This document shows positions 1 to 11,740 of a stretch of DNA of 64,000 nucleotides, piece by piece. The position numbers and the translations under genes were made by a program. The notes under the pieces were generated by a model. It saw only the letters and a program-made list of their open reading frames with translations. It was not told the origin of the DNA and made no database searches. This stretch comes from Limnomonas spitsbergensis. Its lineage: Eukaryota; Chlorophyta; Chlorophyceae; Chlamydomonadales. Every line of letters begins with the position of its first letter. Position 1 is the stretch's first letter. Where the stretch lies: positions 620,001 to 684,000 of the forward strand of contig JAYJMM010000037.1 in NCBI GenBank assembly GCA_037349105.1. Reading direction: 5' to 3'.

Positions 1-3000
1 TGCGCAGCCACTGTGCAACACTCCCCCCGCTGCTACTGCCCCTACCCTCCTTCAGCTACAAATCAGGGCCTTGCTCCCATAGTCTGCGCAGCCACTGTGC
101 CACACTCCCCCCGCTGCCACTGCGCCCTAACCTCCTTCAGCTACAGATCATGGCCTTGCACCCATGGTCTGCGCAGCCACTGTGCCACACTCCCCCCGCT
201 GCCACTGCGCCCTACCCTCCTTCAGCTACAAATCATGGCCTTGCTCCCATAGTCTGCGCAGCCACTGTGCCACACTCCCCCGCTGCCACTGCGCCCTACC
301 CTCCTTCAGCTACAAATCATGGCCTTGCTCCCATAGTCTGCGCAGCCACTGTGCCACACTCCCCCCGCTGCACTGCGCCCTACCCTCCTTCAGCTACAAA
401 TCATGGCCTTGCTCCCATAGTCTGCGCAGCCACTGTGCCACACTCCCCCCGCTGCCACTGCGCCCTACCCTCCTTCAGCTACAAATCATGGCCTTGCACC
501 CATGGTCTGCGCAGCCACTGTGCCACACTCCCCCCGCTGCCACTGCGCCCTACCCTCCTTCAGCTACAAATCATGGCCTTGCTCCCATAGTCTGCGCAGC
601 CACTGTGCCACACTCCCCCCGCTGCCACTGCGCCCTACCCTCCTTCAGCTACAAATCATGGCCTTGCTCCCATAGTCTGCCGCAGCCACTGTGCAACACG
701 TCCCCCGCTGCTGCTACTGCGCCCTACCCTCCTTCAGCTACAAATCATGGCCTTGCATCCCATGTCTGCGCAGCCACTGTGCCACACTCCCCCCGCTGCC
801 ACTGCGCCCTACCCTCCTTCAGCTACAATCATGGCCTTGCACCCCATGGTCTGCGCAGCCACTGTGCCACACTCCCCCCGCTGCCACTGCGCCCTACCCT
901 CCTTCAGCTACAAAATCATGGCCTTGCACCCATGGTCTGCGCAGCCACTATGCCACACTCCCCCCCGCTGCCACTGCGCCCCTACCCTCCTTCAGCTAAA
1001 ATCATGGCCTTGCTCCCATAGTCTGCGTGGCCACTTGTGCCACACTCCCCCCCGATGCCACTGCGCCCCTACCCTCCTTCAGCTACACATCATGGCCTTG
1101 GCCTCCCATGAGTCTGCGGCTAGCCACTGTGCCACACTCCCCACCGCTGCTACTGCGCCCTACCCTCCTTCAGCTACAATCATGGCCTTGCTCCCATAGT
1201 CTGGGCCACTATGCAACACTCCCCCCGCTGCCACTGCGCCCTACCCTCCTTCAAGGTACAAATCATGGCCTTGCTCGTCCTGCGCGGCCACTGTGGCACA
1301 CGTCCCCCCGCTGCCACTGCGCCCTACCCTCCTTCAGCTCCAAATCATGGCCTCTGCTCCATAGGCGGTGTGCAGCCAGCTGTGCCACACGCCCCCGCTG
1401 CCACTGCGGCCCTTACCCTCCTTTCAGCTACAAATCCATGGCCTTGGCATCCATAGTCTGCGCCAGCCACTGTGCCACACTCCCCCGCTGCCACTGCGCC
1501 CTACCCTCCTTCAGCTACAAATCATGCCTTGCTCCCATGAGTGCCTGCGCAGCCACTGTGCCACACTCCCCCCCGCTGCCACTGCGCCCTACCCTCCTTC
1601 AGCTACAAATCATGGCCTTGCTCCCATAGTCTGCGCAGCCACTGTGCCAACACTCCCCCCGCTGCTACTGCGCCCTACCCTCCTTCAGCTACAAATCTAT
1701 GGCCTTGCTCCCATAGTCTGCGCAGCCACTGTGCCACACTCCCCCCGCTGCCACTGCGCCCTACCCTCCTTCAGCTACAAATCATGGCCTTGCTCCCATA
1801 GTCTGCGCGGCCACTGTGCCACACTCCCCCCGCTGCCACTGCGCCCTACCCTCCTTCAGCTACAAATCATGGCCTTGCTCCCATAGTCTGCGTGGCCACT
1901 GTGCCACACTCCCCCCGCTGCCACTGCGCCCTACCCTCCTTCAGCTACAAATCATGGCCTTGCTCCCATAGTCTGCGTGGCCACTGTGCCACACTCCCCC
2001 CGCTGCCACTGCGCCCTACCCTCCTTCAGCTACAAATCATGGCCTTGCACCCATGGTCTGCGTGGCCACTGTGCCACACTCCCCCCGCTGCCACTGCGCC
2101 CTACCCTCCTTCAGCTACAAATCATGGCCTTGCTCCCATAGTCTGCGCGGCCACTGTGCCACACTCCCCCCGCTGCCACTGCGCCCTACCCTCCTTCAGC
2201 TACAAATCATGGCATTTCTCCCATGGTCTGCGCGGCCACTTTGCAACACTCCCCCCGCTGCCACTGCGCCCTACCCTCCTTCAGCTACAAATCATGGCCT
2301 TGCTCCCATAGTCTGCGCGGCCACTGTGCCACACTCCCCCCGCTGCCACTGCGCCCTACCCTCCTTCAGCTACAAATCATGGCCTTGCTCCCATAGTCTG
2401 TGTGGCCACTGTGCCACACTCCCCCCGCTGCCACTGCGCCCTACCCTCCTTCAGCTACAAATCATGGCCTTGCTCCAATAGTCTGCGCAGCCACTGTGCC
2501 ACACTCCCCCCGCTGCCACTGCGCCCTACCCTCCTTCAGCTACAAATCATGGCCTTGCTCCCATAGTCTGCGCAGCCACTGTGCCACACTCCCCCCGCTG
2601 CAACTGCGCCCTACCCTCCTTCAGCTACAAATCATGGCCTTGCTCCCATAGTCTGCGCGGCCACTGTGCCACACTCCCCCCGCTGCCACTGCGCCCTACC
2701 CTCCTTCAGCTACAAATCATGGCCTTGCTCCCATAGTCTGCGTGGCCACTGTGCCACACTCCCCCCGCTGCCACTGCCGCTCCTAACACTCCTTCAGCTA
2801 CAAATCCATGGCCTTGCTCCCATAGTCTGCGTGGCCCACTGTGCCACACTCCCGCCCCGCTGCCCACTGCGCCCTACCCCTCCTTCAGCTACAATCATGG
2901 CCTTGCACCCATGGTCCTGCGTAGGCCACTGTAGCCAGCACGCCCCCCGCTGCCACTGCGCCCTACCCTCCTTCAGCTACAAATCCATGGCCCTTGCTCC

Positions 3001-5605
3001 GCATAGTTGCGTGGCCACTGTGCCCAAACGTCCCCCCGCTGGCACTGCGCCCTACCCTCCTTCAGCTGACAAAATCATGGCCTTGCTCCATAGGTCTGCG
3101 TGGCCACTAGTGCAACACTCCCCCCCGCTGCACTGGAGCCCTAGCCCTCCTTCAGCTACAAATTCATGGCCTTGCTCCATAGTCTGCGGCGCGCCACTGT
3201 GCACACTCCCCCCGCTGCACTGCGCCCTACCCCTCCTTCAGCTACAAATCATGGCCTTGCTCCCATAGTCTGCGTGGCCACTGTGCCACACTCCCCCCGC
3301 TGCCACTGCGCCCTACCCTCCTTCAGCTACAAATCATGGCCTTGCTCCCATAGTCTGCGCGGCCACTGTGCCACACTCCCCCCGCTGCCACTGCGCCCTA
3401 CCCTCCTTCAGCTACAAATCATGGCCTTGCTCCCATAGTCTGCGCGGCCACTGTGCCACACTCCCCCCGCTGCCACTGCGCCCTACCCTCCTTCAGCTAC
3501 AAATCATGGCCTTGCTCCCATAGTCTGCGCGGCCACTGTGCCACACTCCCCCCGCTGCCACTGCGCCCTACCCTCCTTCAGCTACAAATCATGGCCTTGC
3601 TCCCATAGTCTGCGCTGCCACTGTGCCACACTCCCCCCGCTGCCACTGCGCCCTACCCTCCTTCAGCTACAAATCATGGCCTTGCTCCCATAGTCTGCGT
3701 GGCCACTGTGCCACACTCCCCCGCTGCCACTGCGCCCTACCCTCCTTCAGCTACAAATCATGGCCTTGCTCCCATAGTCTGCGTAGGCCACTGTGCCACA
3801 CTCCCCCCGCTGCCACTGCGCCCCTACCCTCCTTCAGCTACAAATCATGGCCTTGCTCCCATAGTCTGCGTGGCCACTGTGGCCACACTCCCCCCGCTGC
3901 CACTGCGCCCTACCCTCCTTCAGCTACAAATCATGGCCTTGCTCCCATAGTCTGCGTGCCACTGTGCCACACTCCCCCCGCTGCCACTGCGCCCTACCCT
4001 CCTTCAGCTACAAATCATGGCCTTTGCTCCCATAGTCTGCGTGGCCACTGTGCCACACTCCCCCCGCTGCCACTGCGCCCCTACCCTCCTTCAGCTACAA
4101 ATCATGGCCTTGCTCCCATAGTCTGCGTGGCCACTGTGCCCAACTCCCCCCGCTGCCACTGCGCCCTACCCTCCTTCAGCTACAAATCATGGCCTTGCTC
4201 CCATAGTCTGCGCTGGCACTGTGCCACACTCCCCCCCGCCTGCCACTGCGCCCTACCCTCCTTCAGCTACAAATCATGGCCTTGCTCCCATAGTCTGCGT
4301 GGCCACTGTGCCACACTCCCCCCGCTGCCACTGCGCCCTACCCTCCTTCAGCTACAAATCATGGCCTTGCTCCCATAGTCTGCGCGGCCACTGTGCCACA
4401 CTCCCCCCGCTGCCACTGCGCCCTACCCTCCTTCAGCTACAAATCATGGCCTTGCTCCCATAGTCTGCGTGGCCACTGTGCCACACTCCCCCCGCTGCCA
4501 CTGCGCCCTACCCTCCTTCAGCTACAAATCATGGCCTTGCTCCCATAGTCTGCGTGGCCACTGTGCCACACTCCCCCCGCTGCCACTGCGCCCTACCCTC
4601 CTTCAGCTACAAATCATGGCCTTGCACCCATGGTCTGCGTGGCCACTGTGCCACACTCCCCCCGCTGCCACTGCGCCCTACCCTCCTTCAGCTACAAATC
4701 ATGGCCTTGCTCCCATAGTCTGCGCAGCCACTGTGCCACACTCCCCCCGCTGCCACTGCGCCCTACCCTCCTTCAGCTACAAATCATGGCCTTGCTCCCA
4801 TAGTCTGCGTGGCCACTGTGCCACACTCCCCCCGCTGCTACTGCGCCCTACCCTCCTTCAGCTACAAATCATGGCCTTGCTCCCATAGTCTGCGCAGCCA
4901 CTGTGCCACACTCCCCCCGCTGCCACTGCGCCCTACCCTCCTTCAGCTACAAATCATGGCCTTGCTCCCATAGTCTGCGCAGCCACTGTGCCACACTCCC
5001 CCCGCTGCCACTGCGCCCTACCCTCCTTCAGCTACAAATCATGGCCTTGCTCCCATAGTCTGCGTGGCCACTGTGCCACACTCCCCCCGCTGCCACTGCG
5101 CCCTACCCTCCTTCAGCTACAAATCATGGCCTTGCTCCCATAGTCTGCGCAGCCACTGTGCCACACTCCCCCCGCTGCCACTGCGCCCTACCCTCCTTCA
5201 GCTACAAATCATGGCCTTGCTCCCATAGTCTGCGCAGCCACTGTGCCACACTCCCCCGCTGCCACTGCGCCCTACCCTCCTTCAGCTACAAATCATGGCC
5301 TTGCTCCCATAGTCTGCGCAGCCACTGTGCCACACTCCCCCCGCTGCCACTGCGCCCTACCCTCCTTCAGCTACAAATCATGGCCTTGCTCCCATAGTCT
5401 ACGCAGCCACTGTGCCACACTCCCCCCGCTGCCACTGCGCCCTACCCTGCTTCAGCTACAAATCATGGCCTTGCTCCCATAGTCTGCGCAGCCACTGTGC
5501 AACACTCCCCCCGCTGCTACTGCGCCCTACCCTCCTTCAGCTACAAATCATGGCCTTGCTCCCATAGTCTGCGTGGCCACTGTGCCACACTCCCCCCGCT
5601 GCCAC
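1..5605. repeat. 85-bp tandem satellite, about 65 copies
   Basis: The unit start agtctgcgca recurs at 81, 166, 251 and so on, a spacing of 85 bp, almost without interruption to about 5,600. Common variants are cgcagcc, cgtggcc and cgcggcc. Blocks of near-identical copies (81-660, 1600-2760, 3250-3780, 4270-5600) alternate with blocks full of one-base insertions and deletions (about 690-1560 and 2770-3240). Open frames in it have no stops only because the unit lacks them; they are not genes. The array stops a few bases from the splice donor of a minus-strand exon at 5611, so it probably lies in an intron. It runs off the left edge of the window. Confidence 0.97.
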
Positions 5606-5610
5606 TGCAC

Positions 5611-6974
5611 CTGCATGGCCATCCTCTTGCTGGTGTCCACGCTGGACTGACTGGCGATGAGCACCGCTGCCAGCCCGGCAGCCACCAGGACCACAAACAC
5701 AAACAGGGGCAGGGCCACAGAGCTGGGGTACTGCCGCACAGTGCTGCCCAAGCTCTGGAGGGAGTGGGGGGGTAGAGGCAGCGTGAGGGAGGGAGGGGGT
5801 CAGGAGCGGTGTGTGCGGTGAAGTGTGGGAAGGGGCAGTGTGTGGGTGAGTGGAGGAGGGGGATGCAAGCGGGGGGTACGGCGTAATGCAGCGCTGTTTT
5901 GATTCAGGTGGGCAGGGGGACTTGTGCTGAGGTGCAGGCAAGCATGACCGCTGCATTCTGTCCTTGGTTAATTTTCCTAGACTGCTGTATGTCGTCTCTT
6001 TCCGCCTGTAATGAATGGAGCATGTAAGAAGGCTAGAGAGGGGGGCGGGGAGTCCTGAGCGGGAGTAGGGTGTGAACCTCCACACCCCAAACCGTATCAA
6101 AATTCTGGTCCGCATTTCTTGTTTCATTCATCCGCAAGGTGGCTCACAAACAGGCTTTGGGCCGCATTCTTTCTTGAAGATACGCTGCAGCTTCTATACG
6201 ATCACATGCAGCTTCCGTGGAATCACATGCAGCTTCTATAGGATCACATGCAGTTTCTACGGGACCACATGCGGCTCCCGTGGGTGCACATGCGGCTTTC
6301 CATGGGATGCAGGCATGAAATGAAAGTGTGATTCATCAGGTTCTGAGTAATTCCGCCTGGCCAACCACACGAGCACTGTTGCCCATCCCGTTCCCGTTGC
6401 ACTCCTGTGGGCTGGCAACATACTTATGCAGCTAACTGATCAGTATGGACACAGCAGCATGTACAGCAGCATGGACACAGTAGCATGGACAGCAGCATGG
6501 ACAGCAGCATAGACACAGCAGCATGGACACAGCAGCATGGACGTGGCTCTAGCGATAGGTGCACCAGAGGCATTGCCAAACCCTAAGACTTAAACATCGG
6601 GCCCTCGGCGGCATGCATGGCTTGGTAGGGCTCACCTGCAGACGAACGCGCATGGATGAGGCCCAAGCGCGTTTGTCTAGTATCCTCCTGGTCCCAGCAG
6701 CAGCAGCAGGAGATGTTGGGACAGCTGCTGCGGCTGCTGAGGCTGCTGGTGACACCTCGGAGCGGGAATCTACAACAGTCGTCAGCCGCGGAGTGAACGT
6801 AGCAGCTACGAAATCGGTGGCTTCTTTCTCCAGAGAGCTTACAGCTGCTGCAGTAGCAGCAGCAGTAGTTTGCATGCCGACAATGCGGGCGATTGGCTCG
6901 TGCTCGCGCAGCTGCGCTGAGTCGCGGTGCCCAGCATCTCCTCGCCGGCAGGAAGGGCTCGGTAGAGGATCCAT
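5611..6974 (-). CDS. 5' part of a membrane-anchored protein gene (two exons; continues left)
   Basis: Family not recognised. Two minus-strand exons join in phase 0. Exon 6636-6974 (113 codons, Ala-rich, ending in MRVRLQ) has a strong donor CTGCAG|gtgagc. Exon 5611-5754 (48 codons) follows a ctccag acceptor and ends ATGCAG|gtgcag. The second exon encodes a hydrophobic run, about residues 126-145 of the join (ALPLFVFVVLVAAGLAAVLI), followed by a polar segment, so one transmembrane helix with a cytosolic N-terminus is likely. The ATG at 6974 is used as the start, but the frame stays open upstream to an acatcag acceptor, so this could be an internal exon. The next intron would hold the 85-bp satellite. 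The plus strand across 6559-6999 is also open and is the main alternative for the first exon. Confidence 0.4.
6180..6545. repeat. Short direct repeats: about 22-bp cacatgcagcttc units, then agcatggaca units
   Basis: From 6180 to 6310, phrases such as gatcacatgcagcttctat recur about six times with substitutions. From 6445 to 6540, agcagcatggacac recurs about eight times. In the proposed model they lie in the intron between the two exons of the membrane-protein gene. No function is evident. Confidence 0.8.
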
Positions 6975-7649
6975 TTCGCGCTCGGGCAGATCCTCCTGAT
7001 GTAGCAGTACCGACAGCTAGAGTGAAAATGCCTCAGATCACGGTCCCAAGTAGTATTTGCACGCAAGTCGACAGCAACTACTGTTGCTGATGCTGAGTGT
7101 GACCCCGCTTGACCGGATGTCTAGCTGTTGGCCCTGCTGCTGCCCGGATTGCTGTTGCTGGATGGCGTGGAGCAGAGCAGTCACTTAATGTCGTGTGGTC
7201 AATGATTGAGTCGTCGAGGGATCAAATAATGGCGTATGGCAAATTGTTGATTTGCACAAGGAAGTGAAGCCGAGAAGCGGTCTACGGTACAGCTTGCTCC
7301 CAAGTGCCGAGTCAGTATGTGTCTCACACGAAATAAAAGCTACTAGCAGGTGCGTGACAAGCCCGACGATGTGGTGACCAGGCAGATAAGCACCAGGATG
7401 TGCTGATTGGGAAATCGTCTGTTCAGCAGTGCCAAACGAGCATGTCCACGGTTTTTATGTTCGACAGGCTTCCAGGCGCCAGCGTGGGTGATTATTATAA
7501 GTGCCTAAAAAGGAAAGGAAGGAACTCCGTTTTAAGGCGTGGATTTGAGGATGGCAAAGTGTGCTCACAGACTAAATAGTCAGTGGAATCCGTTTGGACG
7601 ATGCATCACCACGTGTAATGGTGGTTATAGGCCCCGGTTTTATTCACGA
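6975..7649. other. Unassigned stretch between the membrane-protein exon and the helicase relic
   Basis: No exon with good splice sites and coding character was recognised. The sequence next to 6974 could hold a 5' untranslated region or a further upstream exon of the minus-strand gene. Nothing else stands out. Confidence 0.4.
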
Positions 7650-9330
7650 CTAGTTGAATAAGGGGGGGGTACTTTATATTGGTGCGTCTGACTAGGTATG
7701 AACTGGTATTTTCTTGTAATTCCAGCCATGGCAGCTGGAAGTATGCCCATGGCATTAAGCCACGTTGATTGCTTTTCTAACATAGGCTCGGTGTCGGGGT
7801 CGAATGCGTCTGCAGCCAGGACTGGGTCGAGGATGTCATCAATGTCCTCGTAAACAAAAACTCCGCAAAAAAACTGTGTGCTTCCATTGCCAGGTAGAGC
7901 AAAACTACGGTATGTACTGCTAATAATAGTAATCCTTTAACCCTAGCAGCTACAGGTGCAAGTCGTGGTCGGTTGGGATATGGGGGATAAACAGGGTGAC
8001 ACCTGCGGGGAGAATGGTCACATTTTTGAGGGAGTTGGGTCTAGAGAATGCGACATGGGCTTCGCCAGACATCTCAATACTTTAAACGTCATAATCAGAC
8101 CCAGTAAACCCGAAAGCACTATGGCTTGTGGTTGCATTGTTGCCTAACCCATAGGCAGCCTTGGCTACCTTGGCAGTGGAGGCACAAAGTATAACTTTTA
8201 GTTTCGCTGCTGTCAGGGCACCGATGAAAGTTTTGATGGGGAAAAAAGGATTTTCCAGTGCCACCAGGACCCTGGATTCTGTACAGCCTCGGTAAAGCAG
8301 GGTTTCTCGAAGCGGCAGCGATCGCCTTTTAAGCTGCAGCCTGGTCAGGGGACTGCAGAAGTAAATTAATATCGAGAGCAACTGCCTCAAGATGTCTTGT
8401 AGGCGAGTACATGCACTTCAGAACAGATTTAAAAAACATTTACTGCGTCAAGGGATTTAGTCACCTTTCTCACCTGACTGGAGGAAGTCTGAAAGGATCA
8501 CAGGGACAGTGGGTGTCAGAACAGAAACTAATGTCATGCCATTTGTATCCAAAGCTTCACACGTTCCTTACCCAGATGTTTGGCTGATGCAGCAGTGTGG
8601 ACCTCGTAAAGACGGAAGTGCTCTTCGATTTTCAATGATGCCAAGCTGTCGGGTCTAGCAAAATACTTGTCTACCATGGGGGCAGTATCAGCTCTTTGAA
8701 TGGCTCTTTTAAAGAACTGGCTAGTGGGGGCTTTATGGCAAGATGAACAAACTTGTGTGTGCCAGGGTGTGTAACAAAGTTCTGCAAATTCCTTGCAGCC
8801 TCAGGGGTGGTGATGATACGAGTGTACATGCAGCAGATTTTAAAACACTAACACTCACTGAAGTTTCGCTTACGCATCACACAGTTTTACACAGACTCAT
8901 ACAATTTCACTGAAACTTTCTTGTTTATTTCTCAATTTTCCTAGGAGGCCTCCAACCGAACTCTTTTGCACCCACGTCATGCTTTATGGCTGGGGCTAAT
9001 CTGCTGCACTATGGGGTTCATCACGCTACTGCTCGGTGGTTGAGTGTTGGTTGCTTGCCCAGGGGGGTCACTGGTTTTCGCTCGCTGTCCTAGCATATTT
9101 AGTGCCTGTAACGGTTTATGGGCACAAGTCCCATGCATCAAATATGATGCCCCGTTGGACTCTAAAAACTTCACAGATGCAGTAACCACGCCGGCACTCA
9201 CCTCTTCGGGGAGCCCAAAGGCCGCCTTGTTATCGACAGTGAGGTTGCACTTACCGTGTGTGTACTGACCTTGACGAGGTATTTCATGAGATCTTTTATC
9301 CAGACAGTGGCACTAGCTCTCTGGAGATGG
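7650..9330 (-). pseudogene. Decayed Pif1/Helitron-like helicase ORF
   Basis: Minus-strand coding fragments follow one another but sit in different frames. About 9330-9230 reads ATVWIKDLMKYLVK and shifts frame into YTHGKCNLTVDNKAAFG, then VVTASVKFLESNGASYLMHG. About 8860-8750 reads MYTRIITTPEAARNLQNFV, then shifts into KYFARPDSLASLKIEEHFRL near 8690-8610. About 8230-8110 reads LCASTAKVAKAAYGLG followed by TTSHSAFGFTG, like the segment after the P-loop in Pif1/Helitron helicases. About 7870-7680 reads VFVYEDIDDILDP and on. The P-loop itself (GxGKS) is not visible. Helitron Rep-helicase proteins share this order of parts, but the match is from pattern memory only. Frameshifts and the lost P-loop argue for a dead copy. 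Confidence 0.45.
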
Positions 9331-10200
9331 CAGTGGCCACCCCACTGGAATAGCAGGCCAGGGTGGTAGACAGGGGACTGCGGTTTCGACTGAGGGCCTG
9401 GGTGTTGAGTTGCGCTTAATTAGCATTTCTTGATACCTACGATAGCTGGCCTTTATGCGCCTTGCGTGGCGGGAGATTTCATACTGTTGTATAATTGTCG
9501 CATCTCCGACAGCAACGCCCGATTAAGAAGACGATTTCGACTTCAAATTCCTCGCTTTCCGACACCGGGAGACGTGTGAATGTGTGGACATTTGAAACTC
9601 AGCTGTCAGCGGTAACCGGCCTCGCCATCCTGACTGAGCCTTGCTGACGCGCTGTTTTCTTTCGCTGTTCCACTCAAACAGTTACGAGGGTTAAAAGCAG
9701 CCCATTACACCTGCGATGTAGAGGCTAAAACATTCCTGCGAGGCTGTGGCGACGATATGGCACCAGGGACACCTGGTCGGTTGCCTGTCGGTTTGTACGG
9801 GTCGAAAAATGTGCTCTTAATTCTACTGTGATGCCGTACGAGGCAATATGTACGGGAGAATTGTACGGGGCAATAAATGTGCTCTTGATTAATAGACCGG
9901 GGCAACAACTGCACGTGGGCGATTTACTGCAGTTCGTATGCTGCGCGTAGCTGGCAACAAGTAGAACTGCGCCTGACGGCTTACTCCTCGTCGTCAAGTT
10001 GATCGCCACAGGGCACGAAAAAATGCTAGGTCCGAGGCGAAAACGTGACAATTGAGGCCCCAATACCACCTGCGCCTCGCCGGGATTAATCCCCGTGGCG
10101 GGTTTTCTGGTTGGAAACAGAGGGCAGGGGAATACGGCAAATGCAATTCCACTTGAGCTTGCGATGTGATCGGGTACGGGCGAAACCAAATCTCTTTGCA
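9331..10200. other. Unassigned repeat-like stretch with an internal duplication
   Basis: A phrase containing aatgtgctctt and gtacggg occurs twice, near 9795 and 9860. A block starting gcaattccactt at 10143, followed by cgggtacgg and accaaatct, recurs in diverged form at 11881-11950. Such copies suggest non-autonomous mobile fragments. No convincing exon was found; the open minus-strand frame at 9705-10201 lacks domain-like character. Confidence 0.35.
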
Positions 10201-10214
10201 TTACAGTCTGTCAA

Positions 10215-10600
10215 GCACTTCTGCTCTTGCGCTTACCCTTTGCGCTGCTCTATGCGCTGTTGTTTGCGCTGTTCTTTGCGCTGTTTGATCTGCTCGTTGC
10301 GCTGTTCTTTGCGCTGCTCTTTGTGCTACTCTTTGTCAGTGCTGTTCTTTGCTCTATGCGCTACTCCTTGCGCTGCTCTTTGCACTGCACTTGTCTTTGT
10401 GCAGTTTCTTTCTTCTTTGTGCTGCTCTTGTCTTTGCGCTGCTCTTTGCGCTGGTGTGCACTCTATCTGCTCTTTGCGCTGCTCTCTGCTCTGTGCGCTG
10501 CACTCTGCTCTTTCTTTGGCTCTTTGCACTGCACTCTGCTCTATGTATTGCTCTTTGTGTTGATCTTTGCTCTTTGCGCAGCTCTTTGCCATGCTCGTTG
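10215..10600. repeat. Degenerate (tttgcgctgctc)n repeat
   Basis: Words such as tttgcgctgctc, ctttgcgctg and ctctatgcgct recur at about 10-15 bp spacing throughout. The minus strand reads as a Lys-Glu-Gln-rich open frame, which follows from the repeat composition and is not evidence of a gene. Confidence 0.9.
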
Positions 10601-11099
10601 CCTGCCGTATCCCCCGCTCGACCCCAAAAAGGGTCATTCATTCGGCGCGGTATCCTGCCACCTCGGGTGACCTGGCATGCGATTATTTTTACGTTGCATA
10701 GCAAAGAAACACAGCATCGTAAGACACACAGCTTATTATTTGCAATGATCTAAGACAGAGCACGGGAGTCGGCGAATGCAATCAGAATTTGAACACCAGA
10801 GATCACGACGCGACTGGGTGAACAGGCTGGCTGAGCGCGACACCATGCGGCATTCAGTGCAACGAGGCGTTGAATCACTTGCGACCACACACGACGTTTG
10901 ATCCAACATAAAACCTGTGATTGTGCTGCACCATTTGGACTGTGCTTTGCACGCGAGAGACTGAGATGCCTGTTTGGGCAGGCTGTGAGGGCATGCAGTG
11001 CGCGACGTAGCAACACGCCTCATTGAGACCGACCAGGCTTTCAATTACAGACCATTCATATACCGGTATGGGAATGTAATAGACAGCCCTGTTGAACAC

Positions 11100-11420
11100 G
11101 CGCTAAGTCGAGAGATGTCATGCATGGATAGCTGTTTCGGTGACGAGAGATATCACCCCAGTTGACGACAGATATCACCCCAGTTGACGACAGATATCAC
11201 CCCAGTTGACGACAGATATCAGCCCCGCTGACGACAGAAGCCCTGCTGATCACGCGTTAAATCGAGAGATGCCATGCACATATAGCTGTCACGGCGACGA
11301 AAGATATCGCCACCGCTGACGACTGATATACCCCGCTGACGAGAGATATCACCCCCGAGACGACTGCTACAGCATGTTGACGACAGATATCACCCCATTT
11401 GACGACGAATATCACCCTCT
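11100..11420. repeat. 22-bp tandem repeat (gacgacagatatcacccc) within a higher-order duplication
   Basis: gacgacagatatcacccc recurs at 22-bp spacing from 11163 to 11230 and, with changes, on to 11415. A larger block (an acgcg-containing start, then gagagatg, tagctgt, and gacga plus atatc) is present twice, starting near 11095 and 11243. The array is therefore a duplicated repeat cluster. Confidence 0.85.
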
Positions 11421-11740
11421 CGCGCTGATGTGAGGCTTCTCGACGCTACGCGTCTCGAAGCCACACATCAGCGCTCGACTTGCAGAAAAAAACTGCGAGA
11501 CTGAATATCGGGCCATTATTCTCGGTATCCCCCCGGGGTCGTGGTATAACGTATACATATCTTTGCCCAGCTCTTCGCCTGCAAGATCTTTGCCACCGAC
11601 AGGCGGTTTGTCAGCCATGGCGAAAGAGACGAATTAAGAAAGAAAGATAGAAAGAGCCGAATCAAACGAATTGCTAGGCGATTGCGAGAGCGACTAAGTG
11701 ATAACCAAGTGATAAAATGGAGCCAAGCCTCGCTGTCACG

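Noticed and set aside
13..5775. Many overlapping open frames of 79-285 codons
   Set aside because: They translate the 85-bp satellite in all frames and have no non-repeat content.
10111..10704. Cys/Leu-rich (plus) and Lys/Gln-rich (minus) open frames
   Set aside because: Translation of the tttgcgctgctc repeat; no splice sites or domain.
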